From the NCBI GenBank assembly GCA_026874595.1, contig CM049309.1, positions 18,727,576 to 18,791,575 of the forward strand: a stretch of DNA of 64,000 nucleotides, written 5' to 3'. The number at the start of each line of letters is the position of its first letter. Within the stretch, counting starts at the first letter, position 1. Both the position numbers and the translations under genes were made by a program. Shown here piece after piece: positions 26,897-39,400 of the stretch. The stretch comes from Sipunculus nudus. Its lineage: Eukaryota; Annelida; Sipuncula; Golfingiida; Sipunculidae. The notes beneath the pieces were generated by a model. The model had not been told where the DNA came from. It worked only from the letters and a program-made list of their open reading frames with translations, and searched no databases.

Positions 26897-27320
26897 AAAT
26901 GGAGGTATATTCTGCAAGCAGAAGTTGTAAATAGAGCTCTGTTCTCCAAGCAGAGGTTGTAAATGAAGTTATATTCTCCAAGAAAAAATGGTTAATGAAG
27001 GTATATTCTCCTAACAAAAATTACAATTATATTCCAGGAAGAATGGGTTTATATTCCCCTAATAGAAGTTGTAAACAGTTACCTATGTATTCACAAAGCA
27101 GATTTTCAATTAAGCTCTCAAGGCAAAATGGAAGTGTATCCTCAAAACAGAAGTACCAGTAATGAATATCCTCCTGGCAGATACAGTTGTATTCTTAGAT
27201 AATACACAGTCTCCAGACAAACCAGCAGCATATTCTCAATGCAGATTAACATTTCCTCTGAGGGTTGATTTGAGGTATACTCTCCAAGCAGAGTAATTGA
27301 TTTTCTTCAGGCAGAAGTGG
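26897..27320 (+). repeat. Degenerate ~35-45-bp minisatellite before exon 2
   Basis: Repeated phrases 'tatattctccaagcagaagt' and 'gttgtaaatgaag' with many substitutions, about ten units. It ends about 115 bases upstream of the exon 2 acceptor. Confidence 0.65.
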
Positions 27321-27435
27321 GTTGTGTAGTAAGAACAGAGTAAGTTACTGTACATGGATTATATATAACCCACAACCCTGAGGATTTTACACAGGTCTGA
27401 AATAGGAACTATAGAGTTACTGTTATTTCTTACAG

Positions 27436-27689
27436 CCAGGACCTGCTGGTCATGTGCCAGCAGCTGAACATGGAAGATGCGGTTGATGAAATAATGCAGC
27501 AGCTCGGAGCTGATGAGCAAGGTCGCATCTCCTTCCAAGAGTTCTCCCGCTGCCGGATGCAGCTTGTGAATGAGATTGAGCAAGAGAAAATAAGAGAGAC
27601 TCTCGTACTCGGGCCAGGGATTGATCTCTTACCGCAGCATCGACGAGCTGGGTCAGGGAACTGGCCCACAGACAGTGATAACAGTTTAG
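27436..27689 (+). CDS. MCC: MCC exon 2: end of EF-hand loop 1, degenerate EF-hand 2
   Basis: The acceptor is ttcttacag and the donor is tttag|gtaggt. The first base completes codon 52 (Ser) and the last base is the first of codon 137. The exon finishes the first calcium loop with SQD (residues 52-54; Asp at position 12), then the exiting helix LLVMCQQLNM. A second EF-hand spans about residues 64-96. Its loop GADEQGRISFQE (76-87) keeps Asp at position 3, Gly at 6, Ile at 8 and Glu at 12, but has Gly at position 1 and Gln at 5, so calcium binding is doubtful. The C-terminal part, NWPTDSDNSL (127-136), resembles the segment after the EF-hands in long-isoform MCC. The surrounding intron sequence has stops in this frame shortly after the donor. 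Confidence 0.9.
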
Positions 27690-28934
27690 GTAGGTGTTAT
27701 CATATGATACTTGTTTATCATGAATATTATATGATTAATTAAGCAGTATTATGTTACAACTGCAGCTGAACACAATAATGGTATGATGTATTAATAGTTT
27801 AAATACTAACCAGGGCTTGACATTAAATTTTACTTGCCAAATAAAGTAGGACAACTAACATTAGCTTTTTCCCCTACATGAATTTTTACTTTACATACAA
27901 AAATCAGTAATATATCAATTGATTTACTTAATTGGCTGATTATGCAAATGTGTATTAACTATTATACAGTTGTTAAATTATGTTGCATAAAGAAATATTT
28001 ATAGATGAGAAAAAAGTTAAATAGTGGGGTTAAATAGTGAAATCAGGTCCAAGAACAGGTATATTCTTGAACAAAAAGGTAAAGATGCCTCAGATGATAA
28101 TTTGAAACATATCTGTGATTTGATTATTTTTAACCTAATATCTTAGTGTATAATCATGTATATTTTGGTTTTCTTTATTAAACTCGTAAATCCTTTTGCA
28201 CCTAGTTATTGAATCAGTCATTCGCAGTATCTACTGTATAGTATAAGTCAACTTTGTTATATATATGTCAAGGTCCAGATCCTGATCTAGACAAATCAAA
28301 ATGATCTCGGTTCAGTCCAGCCTAAATCCTGATGGGGATCAGGGCTGGAGCAGATCCAAATACCAGATCATGATCAGGGTTTAGGCCGGACTGAATACTG
28401 ATTAGGGTTTGATCTGGACCAATCACTGATTGGTCTGGACCAGTTCTGATTGGTCTAGACCAAAACCAAATTCAGATTTTGTCTAAACCAAAACCCATTT
28501 AGATTCTAACCAGTCCAAACCCCGCTCAGCTTAGTTCAGTTTACTCTTAAACAAATCTAACTATAATAAAAAAAATTATTTTTGCCATGCCAAATTAAAA
28601 AACACAGAGAGTTAGTGAATATTAGTAGGTTTGGTACCTTACATGAATTAATTAATGGAATAAAAGAATAATACTTACTTTTATGGCACAACTTAACCTT
28701 ATAAAACTCAAAATATGTTAAACATAATAAATTAAACCTTTTTCTGGCTTGTATTTCCTATATGCATTATGTATATGTATGATTAAAAACAGTTTTACAT
28801 TGATTTGATAATTAAAAAGAGCCTTATGGACATGAAAAATTACCATTTGGTCCAGTTTGTGGTCCATTATAGCTATATTTGCTAATTTTGACATGTTTTT
28901 CTAATTTTAAAAAATGGACATTTATACATTTCAG
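27690..28934 (+). other. MCC intron 2 (1.25 kb)
   Basis: Starts gtaggt and ends atttcag. It holds a palindromic 'gatctggacc/ggtctagacc' repeat at 28270-28540, with otherwise AT-rich unique sequence. Confidence 0.85.
28270..28540. repeat. Degenerate GGTCTGGACC-type repeat
   Basis: Alternating forms 'gatctggaccaatcactgat', 'ggtctggaccagttctgat', 'ggtctagaccaaaacc' and 'gatcctgatctagac' form short imperfect direct and inverted repeats. Confidence 0.55.
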
Positions 28935-29110
28935 GAGCCATGCCTGAGAGTATAGACTATGATAGCGGTGCACGTGACATGAGTCCGGAACCAACAAGCT
29001 TATATAAACTTATTGAGGGTCATGACCCCGACACGCTGCAGCGAATGATGGAAGCTGCAGATAATTACACCAGACAAGGAGTCCCAAATTTCCTGGAAGT
29101 GGCCAACTCG
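28935..29110 (+). CDS. MCC: MCC exon 3: linker between EF-hands and coiled coil
   Basis: The acceptor is atttcag at 28928-28934 and the donor is tcg|gtgagt. The exon completes Gly137 and encodes residues 138-195, ending in phase 0. It contains YDSGARD (145-151) and a short helical segment SLYKLIEGHDPDTLQRMMEA (158-177), and ends NFLEVANS. The YDSGARD motif and an ending like LEVAN before LHLAAL agree with the linker of long-isoform MCC as I remember it. No catalytic or binding motif is seen. A second AG three bases downstream could serve as an alternative acceptor, which would remove one residue. The phase fit with exons 2 and 4 and the open frame throughout support the call. Confidence 0.85.
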
Positions 29111-29992
29111 GTGAGTAATGTTTGATCGGCAAAGGATAGGTTGCACCATTTTCTAGAATCCTAGAAAATACTTGATTTCTTGCAGTATCAAGAAAATCCT
29201 GGAAATCCCCTAAGATTTCAAGAGAAAAAAACTTGAAAAATAATTTTTACAGGACCTGGAAAATCCACAAAATCCCCTGGACTTTCCCAAAAAATATTTT
29301 TTTCTTTTCAATTTGTCCAAATTGTTTTCTTATCCCAAACCTATTGCTTACTGGGTATGAAAAAAAAAAATTAAAAATCCCCCTAAGTTTTTCACATCTG
29401 TTTTATTTTTGACCGTCTTCACTTGTCTTTTGATTATATGCAAAGAAATTTTGAATTTAAAACTACAAGAATCCTTCCAAAGACCATTAATATCATTTAT
29501 AATCAAATATAACAAAATTAGTTATCAGATATTGCAGAAATTAAATGTAGATTTTCCAGAGAATCTTCCAAATGAGGGAAATTCTTTTCCATCATCGTTT
29601 ACCTGAAATAGAATTTAGAGTAGGTAAGGTGACTGGGATGTTGTCAAGCTGCAGTTGAGGTTCATTTTTTGCCTTGTGATACAATATGTCAATCAAATAG
29701 TTACGCAGTTAACCAATAGAAGGCAGCACAAGTCCCTGAAATATCTCCAGTCAGGCCGTGAACAGTGCATTTCATTGGTCATTAAGACCACACAGAGCCA
29801 CCTATATTTCCAACTAGAACAATGTTTCCCCATCAGGGTTTTGATATACATGCTAAACTTAACGAATCATCACCCCTTTTAATTTCTTGTCATCAATATA
29901 CATGGTTCCTAGGAGTATCAAATAATAGATGCATTTATTTGCCTCCTCTTTAGTTAAATTGTAATAGATTATTACCCTTCAAGTCAATTCAT

Positions 29993-31725
29993 TGTATCCG
30001 CCAAAACAGAGTTTTGCGGATACTATGTTTTCAGCTGCACGCCGCCGCCGCTGCGTAGGTGTCCGGAGGACTCCTCCGTAACCGCTGGGCGGAATTTTAC
30101 GAAACCCGGGATTATGTTCGGGTCACATGTGAACTGCTGCGCCCCAATTTTGTTTTGACCTCTGACCTTTCCTCTGCGCTCTGCATCCATTTGTGCGTCT
30201 GTTTCCACACATAAACCCACATATCTCGGGAACCGTTTGACCGATCAGGAAAATTTTTTTGCACAAATGTAGCCCTTGGAGAGCTTTATAACTTACACCA
30301 AAAATGGTGGCGCCACCTGCAACCATGTTTGCACAGTGTCCATCTGTTTGTCTGCCTTGGGTTAAAATCACTCATATCTCTGCAGTGTCTAGACTAATTC
30401 ACCTGAAATTCGGCATGCGTAAACATCCTGGATAGCTTTTCTGATTTTATGACAGGTGGCGCCACCTACATTAACGTTTACGCTGCAGACATCCATGCTC
30501 ATATCTCAGGAACTGTTTTGACCGATCAGGAAAATTTTTTTGCACAAATGTAGCCCTTGGAGAGCTTTATAACATACACAAAAAATGGTGGCGCCACCTG
30601 CAACCATGTTTGCACAGTGTCCATCTGTTCGTCTGCCTTGGGTTAAAATCACTCATATCTCTGCAGTGACTTGACTAATTCACCTGAAATTCCACATGCG
30701 TATACATCCTGGATAGCTTTTCTGATTTTATGACAGGTGGCGCCACCTACATTCACGTTTACGCTGCAGACATCCAAGCTCATATCTCGGGAACCGTTTG
30801 ACCGATCAGGAAAATTTTTTTGCACAAATGTAGCCCTTGGAGAGCTTTATAACATACACAAAAAATGGTGGCACCACCTGCAACCATGTTTGCACAGTGT
30901 CCATCTGTTCATCTGCCTTGGTTAAAATCACTCATATCTCTGCAATGACTTGACTAATTCACCTGAAATTCGGCATGCTTATACATCCTGGATAGCTTTT
31001 CTGATTTTATGACAGGTGGCGCCACCTACATTCACGTTTACACTTCAGACATCCAAGCTCATATCTCGGGAACTGTTTGACCGATTGGGCCAAATTTTTG
31101 CATGTGTACAGATCTCACATAGCTCTTCATCATACGCAAAACTGATGGCGCCACCTGCAGCCATTTTTGCACAGTTCCTGTCTGTTTGTCTGCCATGGGA
31201 TAAAATCACTCGTATCTCGGCAGTGATTTGACATATCTGCCTAAAATTTTGCAGGTTTATACATCCCCGACAGCTCTCTTGATTTTATGACAGGTGGCGC
31301 CACCTGCATTCTAGTTTATGCAGCAGACATCCAAGCTCATATCTTGGGAACCGTTTGTCCGATTGGGCCAAAGTTTTGCATGTGTATAGTTCTCACATAG
31401 CTCTTTATCATACGCAAAACTGGTGGTGTCACCTGCAACCATTTTTGCTTAGCCTCCATCTGTTTGTCTGCCACGGGCTAAAATCACTCATATACATGTA
31501 GTGGTTTGACTTATCTGCCTTAAATTTTGCATATGTATACAACTTGGACGGCTTTCTGGATTTTGTGGTGGGGGGGCACCCTACATACACAATTTGGCTG
31601 CAGACATCCATGCTAATATGCAACACTCTATTTCCCCTTGCCACTCAATCCATGCCTCACTTCACCCGTTCCACTCTGATTTAGGCAGATACACGTAGTC
31701 GCTTGTCGACTACCCGTATTCTAGT
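29993..31725 (+). mobile_element. Helentron-like non-autonomous element, subfamily 2, copy A
   Basis: The 5' tip TGTATCCGCCAAAAC (from 29993) pairs with the adjacent GTTTTGCGGA, then TACTATGTTTTC and a CCG run. The 3' part has a degenerate inverse tip 'tttaggcagataca' (31680-31693), a perfect hairpin GTAGTCG-CTTGT-CGACTAC (31695-31713) and CTAGT. The core (30215-31620) has about five units of 279-282 bases with 'ctcatatctcgggaaccgtt' and the palindrome AGGTGGCGCCACCT. No open frame of transposase size is present. Confidence 0.7.
30215..31620 (+). repeat. ~280-bp tandem core of copy A
   Basis: Units begin near 'ctcatatctcgggaaccgtt' at about 30213, 30499, 30779, 31059 and 31336. The last is more divergent. 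Two palindromes of the GGTGGCGCCACC type occur in most units. Confidence 0.8.
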
Positions 31726-31734
31726 TTCAATTAT

Positions 31735-33354
31735 TGTATCCCCAGACAAAGTCGGGGGATACTATGTTTTCATACCTGTCCCGCCACCGCCGCATACAAG
31801 TCTTGTTGGCGCGATAACTCAAAAAATATTTCACGGATCTTTACCAAACTTGGTATATGTATAGATATGGGTGAGAGGACGAAGGCTATTTAAAATGAGG
31901 TCATGACCTTGACTAGGAGAGTGTCCTTGACCTTGAATAGGTCCAATTTTGGGGAAAATCACACAAATTCTTAAATATCTCAAGAAATCTTGCATGGATT
32001 GATCCCAAAATCAACTTGATCAAAGATCTTGGATAGTATTGTCATGTACCAGAAACAGGTGGCGCCACCTGTTATTCCTTCACTTGTTTTTGTGCCGTTT
32101 AATACCCCATCATTGTCACTTAACAGTACTGTGAGCATTATAAGTCAAAAACTAATAGACAGATTTCTTTCATATTATGCATGTACATAGATATGGGTTA
32201 TGGGATGATGTTTATTTAAATTGGGGTCATGACCTTTCCTATGAGAGTGGCCTTGACCTTGAATATTGCCATATATGGTGAAAATCACACAAAATCATTA
32301 ATATCTCAATTAGCATCCATGGATTGGTCCAAAAATCAACTTGACTGAAGATCTTGGATAGTGTTGTCATGTACCGGAAACAGGTGGGGCCACCTGTTAT
32401 TCTTTTACTTGTTTTCGTGTCATTTAATACCCCAATCATTGCCACTTAACAGTACTGTGAGCATTATAAGTCAAAAACTAATGGACAGATTTCTTTTATA
32501 TTATGCATATACATAGACATGGGTTATTGGATGATGTTTATTTAAATTGGGGTCATGACCTTTCCTATGAGAGTGGCCTTGACCTTGAATATTGCCATAT
32601 ATGGTGAAAATCACACAAAATCATTAATTTCTCAATAAGGGATGCAGGGATTGGTCCAAAAATCAACTTGATCAAAGATCTTGGATAGTGTTGTCATGTA
32701 CCGGAAACTGGTAGCGCCACCTGTTATTCTTTTACTTGTTTTTGTGCCGTTTAATACCCTATCATTGTCACTTAACAGTACTGTGAGCATTATAAGTCAA
32801 AAACTAATGGACAGATTTCTTTCATATTATGCATATACATAGACATGGGTTATTGGATGATGTTTATTTAAATTGGGGTTATGACCTTTCCTATGAGAGT
32901 GGCCTTGACCTTGAATATTGCCATATATGGTGAAAATCACACAAAATCATTAATATCTCAATAAGGGATGCAGGGATTGGTCCAAAAATCAACTTGATCA
33001 AAGATCTTGGATAGTGTTGTCATGTACCGGAAACTGGTAGCGCCACCTGTTATTCTTTTACTTGTTTTTGTGCCGTTTAATACCCCATCTTTGCTACAAC
33101 AGTACTGTGAGTATTATAAGTCAAAAACTAATGGACAGATTTCTTTTAAATTATGCAAATACAAAGACGTGTTAGGGGATGATGTATACTGAAATTGGGA
33201 TCCTGACCATTTCTATGAGAGTGACCTTTTCTATGATTGTGGTCTGATATTAATTGTTGCTGAAGATGGGAGGCCTGTTCTTAAAGGGGGGGGGGGGGGG
33301 GGGATTTATTGTCTGGGGATACTATGGCCCCTGCGGTGCCAAGAAATATCTAGT
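31735..33354 (+). mobile_element. Helentron-like non-autonomous element, subfamily 1, copy 2
   Basis: Has the same tip TGTATCCCCAGAC and hairpin, GGATACTATGTTTTC and short CCG run as the 21-kb copy. The 3' end has GTCTGGGGATAC (33311-33322), hairpin-like GGCCCCTGCGGTGCC (33326-33340) and CTAGT. The core is about four units of 326 bases (anchors 'catgacctt' near 31902, 32228, 32554 and 32880), without the 288-bp satellite. It contains a run of 18 G at 33286-33303. It starts only about ten bases after copy A ends. Confidence 0.72.
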
Positions 33355-35489
33355 TATTTTTGGCATGTACCCCCAGAAGCCCTCTGTGAGTTGTCAAATC
33401 TGAGATCTTGATGCTATTAAACATGTTTGTGCCCTAGACCTAGCTTCAATACACACTAGTCGCCTGCTCAACTAAAAAAATGTTACAAAAATGTAGCAAA
33501 AATGTAACAACAATAAAAAGAGGGAGATTGGAAAAATACTTGTTTTTATTTTAAAGAGTGTAAAATTTACTACATAAGTTGAAGTTATAAGTAAATATAA
33601 GGTAAAAAATCAGTAAATATAATTTAATAGATTCAAATTCTCCTTACAATTTACAGGACTGATAGTTTCCCATTAAACTGAGGTGGTCCAAGAATTCAGT
33701 AATGCGGTATTATGTTCATTGATATTTATAGTCTTATCAAAAGTCATCAAAATATATTGCTAGACCATTGAAATAAATTATCAATTATTCAATGTGAAAA
33801 TGTGTGATGTGTAGGTTTGTGTGATTCTTCTTCAAGGAGTACATTTTGTTCAGAATAACCTGTTGGAAAATTCTAGAATGATAAATTTTAGCATGTCTAA
33901 TTAAGATGAATTAAGTACGAATCCCACTACCTGTAGAGGGGTAATCAATTTAAGGAAGCAAAAACCAGATAAATATACCTATATATGTTTTAATTATGCA
34001 GACTTGCATGAATGCTGAGTTGAATCACGAACTAGAAATACTTGTCCCAGAGCACTTGAATAACCTTTTCATTTCTGAGTTCTGTTGTCAGACTGAGTTA
34101 ATCAGTATTACTAATGATCAATAAAATTTGTTATTTGAAAGATTATTGATCCTGTAAAGGATCTCCTTTAATCATCAAGACTGAGAAACATCACATCGCA
34201 ATGTTGGCCTAGATACATGGTCAGAGGTAAAAACATTGAGGAAAATCTTGCGTATTCCATTCCTATGGTCAAATGTGGTCCAGTTTTTGTGAGAACATTT
34301 AATGACTGATTTTAATTCTGATTTTAGTTACAATAGGTGAAGCCTAGACTACTCTGATTAAAAACTTCAGCAGAACTGAACACACAGTAGGCATTTTTAT
34401 CAGACCAATATGTTCTACCTTAAGTTGTGACACCAGTCATATGAAAAACTGCTCTGCAATAGCCATCCATCTTATTGCAACAATCCATCTGATTGCAACA
34501 ATTAAGCTGTACAGAGCCACTAATTTTAACCTTTCTGAATGAGAATTTCAGGGGGGGGAGGAGATATGTGGGAATGCACAAACCAATGTGTAAAACCCAT
34601 CTCTGTGGTGACTGCTGTAATTTCCTACACCTCACACAGCATGGTTGTAAATCACTTAAATTATGGGAAGGCAATGATTGTCAGATACTCAACAAACATA
34701 CATGAATATTCATGAGTCTGCTGAGTTTTAATGGAATTTTTCTTTTGCACATGATGGGTATTGTTAGAAAGTACAGAAACATTAAGTGGTTAGTTTGGTT
34801 TATGTGACAAGATACTTGCAGGGTCTGAAGCCTTATAAAAAGTGTAGAAAATATGTTTCCTCTTCAAGAATTTCAGTGCACTTTTGGGTATATGTGTTGT
34901 TCCACTCTGACCTCTTGGTAGAATCTACTGTGTCAAAGGAAAAAAAAGGAAAAAAAAACTTCTGTTTATACTAAAGTAGAACAAATTAGCCTTTGCTATA
35001 TTTAGAACACAAAGGGTAGTTAGGAAAGGAAAAAAAATGTTATCATGGGGCAGGTCCATCCATAGAGCTGTGAAGGAAACACAAGATTTACCAGCAAATT
35101 CCTGTGTGATAAGTTGGGATACCTTGAATTCTTTTCACAGAATAGTTCTGGGGATATTAAGTGGTCGTCAGCATAGCTAAGAAGTGTGTTATCAGGAAGC
35201 TTGAATAGCATGTTGTGATTTCTTCTCTGCATTTTTTGGTGAACAATACAGTTAAGAATACATTTAATAGGCCCTCTAGCAGGTCAGATAAGGTTTCTGC
35301 CAGTGCTGTATTATACAGTAACCTGGCTGGGCTTGGTGGTAATTTTTCTGAATTTGGGTCACAGATTCATATCCCTAGACCTTCAAACATTATTATCTCC
35401 ACCGAGGAGGTAATGATTTCACCCCTGTTGTTTTGTCTGTTAGCAAGATTTTGCAAAACCTATTCATCTATTCATCTGCCTTGTTAATA

Positions 35490-36467
35490 GAATATATGTG
35501 ATTCATGGCTTACTCTATGTACATATTAATGAATTGTAGGTTATTCCTGCTAAGAATGGTTCTAATAAGGCCTCTGAGATGGATGTATGATCTTATTCAT
35601 CTACAAGCTGTTAGTAAACACGGTACATTCACCCATGTTTACAAACTGAGAAACCAAGTAACTGAAGGTGATCTGTAGCATATGTGCGAAAGGTTAAAGG
35701 TCACTACTGTAAAAATCTCAATAGGACAAGCGTATTATATTAGGATATTGTCATTAACAAATTTTGTATGAAATCCACCTGCGACTTATATTTTGGACTT
35801 CACCGTGAATCTGGTCAGGAGTGGCGTGAAAATGACTAAGAATGGGGGATTAACTATTTTAACTGGGTTTTTTTTCAGTGGAAGAGATGTAAAATATATG
35901 ATTATCTTATCATTAACTAGCCAATCATATACTGCTTGACATGTCATATGATTTCAGTAGCCACATCAGTGTTAGTCTTAAAAATAGACAGAAGGTGGTG
36001 CTACACTAGCAGCTACATTCACTACTTTTGGTAGCAAATTTTATTCTATACCATTAACTATATACGGCACAATGTGACAGAGTACCTCCAATTAAATATT
36101 TAATTGGGTCCCACTGGATGTCTTCAAGCTTGGCACACATACATTCACTACATTCACATATTTTCACTACATCTGAGCAAAAACAGGGTCCATATTCTAA
36201 TGATGCAGCGAATGCTGTTGAGAACTTTACAATAGTTGCAAAACACCATTTGCAAAACTCTGATTTCATCTAACATGCTGTCAGATATCCTGGTTGATTG
36301 TGGTTGGATTATTTTAACTAGCCCCCCAAATATTATAAACACATGGATATAAACAAAAGGAACTGCCTGTGCACCATGTTATTGGCATTTTCTGGCCCTT
36401 TTTAAATGTAAGGCCCAAGGGAGTATCTTTAGTTAATATATGTTAGATATTGGAATAGGCCCCTTAA
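35490..36467 (+). repeat. Dispersed TTAA-ended repeat, copy 2
   Basis: Ends GGCCCCTTAA. 'ggcttactctatgtacatat' near 35500 matches 'ggcttactctgtaaacatat' near 56982, and the last 250 bases match 19407-19640 in inverse. The left boundary is uncertain. Confidence 0.45.
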
Positions 36468-39400
36468 ACCAGTTATTCAAAACTTAAGAGGGATGCAACA
36501 TTGGACAGGGAAGGCCTTATAATTAACATAATGGTGTAGTTTCAAATAAACAGGTTAAAGGCCCGCATCCTGTATGATTTTTTTTGTGCTGAGTACCATT
36601 CTAGAGTAATGGTTTTTATATTTAAACTTTATTAATTTTAATTGGATTGTACAACTAATTATAATAACTAATACGAGGCACTCTCAGTGGCTCACATGGT
36701 GGCGATCTGTAGGTCTGTAGAGGTGGAGGAATCCAGAGGAGCCGGAGAATACCACCACCCTTGGATGGGTCACTACTGCCCTCTCTCATGGCAACTCCGG
36801 AGAGAGCTGAGCATTTTACCCAAGTGCTTTACCCCTCAACTGTCCAGGCCCCAGACAACATATTCCCACCTGTGTCTCTTGTTTGTCTGTCGTGTCTGTT
36901 TTTACCAAATGAAAAATATCTCAAAATGTTATCAGGGCATTTGAATAAACCTTTTTTTCCAGAAAGGTAGTCTTTAGGTAAGGAAAACTGTTTAAAGTGA
37001 AGTCTTTATCTGGGTCACCAGGGCCAACTCTATGTCAGTTCTAAAAACAAATTCCTACCACCAGATTTACTTGTAGAAAACCTGCTCCATGGGAACCCAG
37101 ATTTCAGTTACAATGTATACCAGTAACAAAGAAATCTTAAAAGCTGTGTCTTTATATGTAGAACATACAAAAAGGTTTGAGGCAAATAATTCATTCATCT
37201 AATAAATACTTTTAACAAACATAACTAACACAACAATGCTTGCCTGACTGGTAACACTTCGGGCTTCTGACCTCAAAATTTCTGGTCACATGACCACAGT
37301 GACCTTTCTTATCCAAAACTTACCCAGACACATTTCCCCCATTCTTCCAATACTGCCATTTTATATCATTTGTTGAAACAGCTCGAAGAGAGGAATATTA
37401 AGCTTTAAGTAGCTGGCTTATGATCACTTTGATGCACATTTTTTTGTATCATTTCTGTATTTACATAACCAGTGTCAATAAAATATCTCTAACATGAATC
37501 AGGGTACAAATGTAGATCCGAAATCACAATATGTACATCTGTATTCCTTCAAAAAAGTACTGTCCCAGGTGTTGCCATCTGTGGGAAGAAAATAATGTTA
37601 TTAAGACCGCAGACAGAAAAATCTGACATTGTAGATATAGATATTAAGATAGATATAAAATAGATAATAATTCATATTACTTTATTTATTTTTACAAGCA
37701 TGAATTCCCTTGCAAGACAGTATCAGCGAGGTAAAATCCTCAAAAACCAGTTAAATAACAGACTAAACACTTTTTTATTCGCAATTTTGTTAAGAGAATG
37801 CAAATGAAAGTGCAATAATAAAGGATAAAATTTCAGTATAATGTAATGTAACAATGCTATAGTATATGACTCGCGGGTTAATATTCAGAGGAATTCCAAT
37901 GCCTGCCATTAAATGCTTGATGCACTAGTGCCAGATGCACAGATAACAGTTGTATTTTAATTAGAAGCAGGATGCTCACAGACTCACGGCCAGCCAGTGG
38001 TGACTAAGATGGCTCCTGTCATGTAGCGGAATGAATCAAAATGAAGTAATGCCAGCTAGCGATAAGACAAATGACCTGTCCTTCCCCTCCAACTCTGCCA
38101 CATTGTTTGTCCACGGTATTCTTTGTTACTGACGATGTCATCACCCTGGGTACATCATCCTCCAGGCCTCATGTCAAATTAATTACTGGCTGCCGTCAGC
38201 TCAAAAATGTGGAGATCCCTGGGAGAGACTCACAGAAAACATAGGTCATTTTTTTTTCTCGCTCAATGTTGTGATTGATGTAGACAGGGTGCCTTTATAA
38301 AAAAAAATAATTCTTTTCTGTGCAGTGTCCCGTCAGTTCTTTAAAAGATCAAAGCTCTTTTTATAAGAGATGCTTGTTTGGTTTTGGTGTTCCAGAATGC
38401 TAATATTTTTATTGATTTTCTTTTTTTAGCACCAAGGACGACTTAAGAGGAAACATGTTAATTAGAGGGTATTGAGTAGAGAGTAAATTGCTCTACCAAG
38501 GCTGACATTCAGGTCAACTTGAAAGAAATTAAAATTTAAAACATGATATAAAAATTCAACTGGACTTAAGATGTGGTCTTAAACCAGTCATGAGCTCAGA
38601 ACTTTCTAAATATTGATATTGAAACACAACCCAGATCATAACCAAAATTTAAATATTATTCCTCCTATTACAACTAACAGTCATGCCACCAGATTTTAGA
38701 TTTAATTTTCTTTACAAATTTGGCAGTAGCAGATTTTATAAGCACAGTTGAAAACATACCCTCCCTGGTTAGTAGATATGATAAATGTATCAGGCTGGAA
38801 ATAAATTCTGTCCATGCACTTGGGTATCACCACTTTTGACTGTTGCATCATATTCAAGGAAAATAAGGTTGAAAACATGTGGACAAGATGGAAATATTGT
38901 AGAAGATAGCTAGTATTGATTACGTTTCTGCTGAATTCTCCTCCAAACATTCTGCATATACTATTTCTTTATTGATGCCCCTGTGTGGTCGACTCCAATG
39001 GAAGATCATGACTGACACATCCAGAAATAGCCAGAATATTCCTGTCTTGTTCTGACAGTGTAGTCTTTTATAGTGCGTGGTCTCAGATGAGAGCCTGGGG
39101 CCCGAAGGGGTCATTATTCATGTCTTACTGTGTCTGATGATTTCTTATGTAGTCCTTCATGTAATGTCTGTAGGTTAAACATAATGTCAAATTTTTATAG
39201 CACTTTTACTGAAGAATATAGGCATAAAGAAATATGTCTTAAGTACAAGATAAGCCTTAGTACTTATCATAGCCATTGTGAGACTGCTGGTAAATTAATA
39301 CATTTATAACAATACTTTGGTTGTCTGACACTTGCCATATAAAGTTGTATATATAGTATCAGTATTTTAGATGTCCCTACATTGATACATTGATAAAATT

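Larger units (their letters stand above)
2849..27435 (+). other. MCC intron 1 (24.6 kb)
   Basis: Starts gtaggt and ends ttcttacag. It splits codon 52 inside the first EF-hand loop. Besides the elements listed separately, it holds AT-rich unique sequence. The stretches 8740-10440, 12460-19400 and 25000-26890 contain no gene I can support. A pair of related unclassified repeats lies at about 6770-6935 and 20590-20735 (shared phrases 'caatatcaatt' and 'attccaggcata'). Confidence 0.85.

Noticed and set aside
30737-31231. Repeated small frames starting MAPPTFTFTLQTSK
   Set aside because: Product of the 280-bp tandem units around AGGTGGCGCCACCT.
29983-31735. Canonical Helitron ends (A^TC...CTAG^T)
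   Set aside because: TC...CTAG can be read, but all four copies share TTGTA before TCC and the inverse tip includes TGTA, so the element begins earlier, as in Helentrons.
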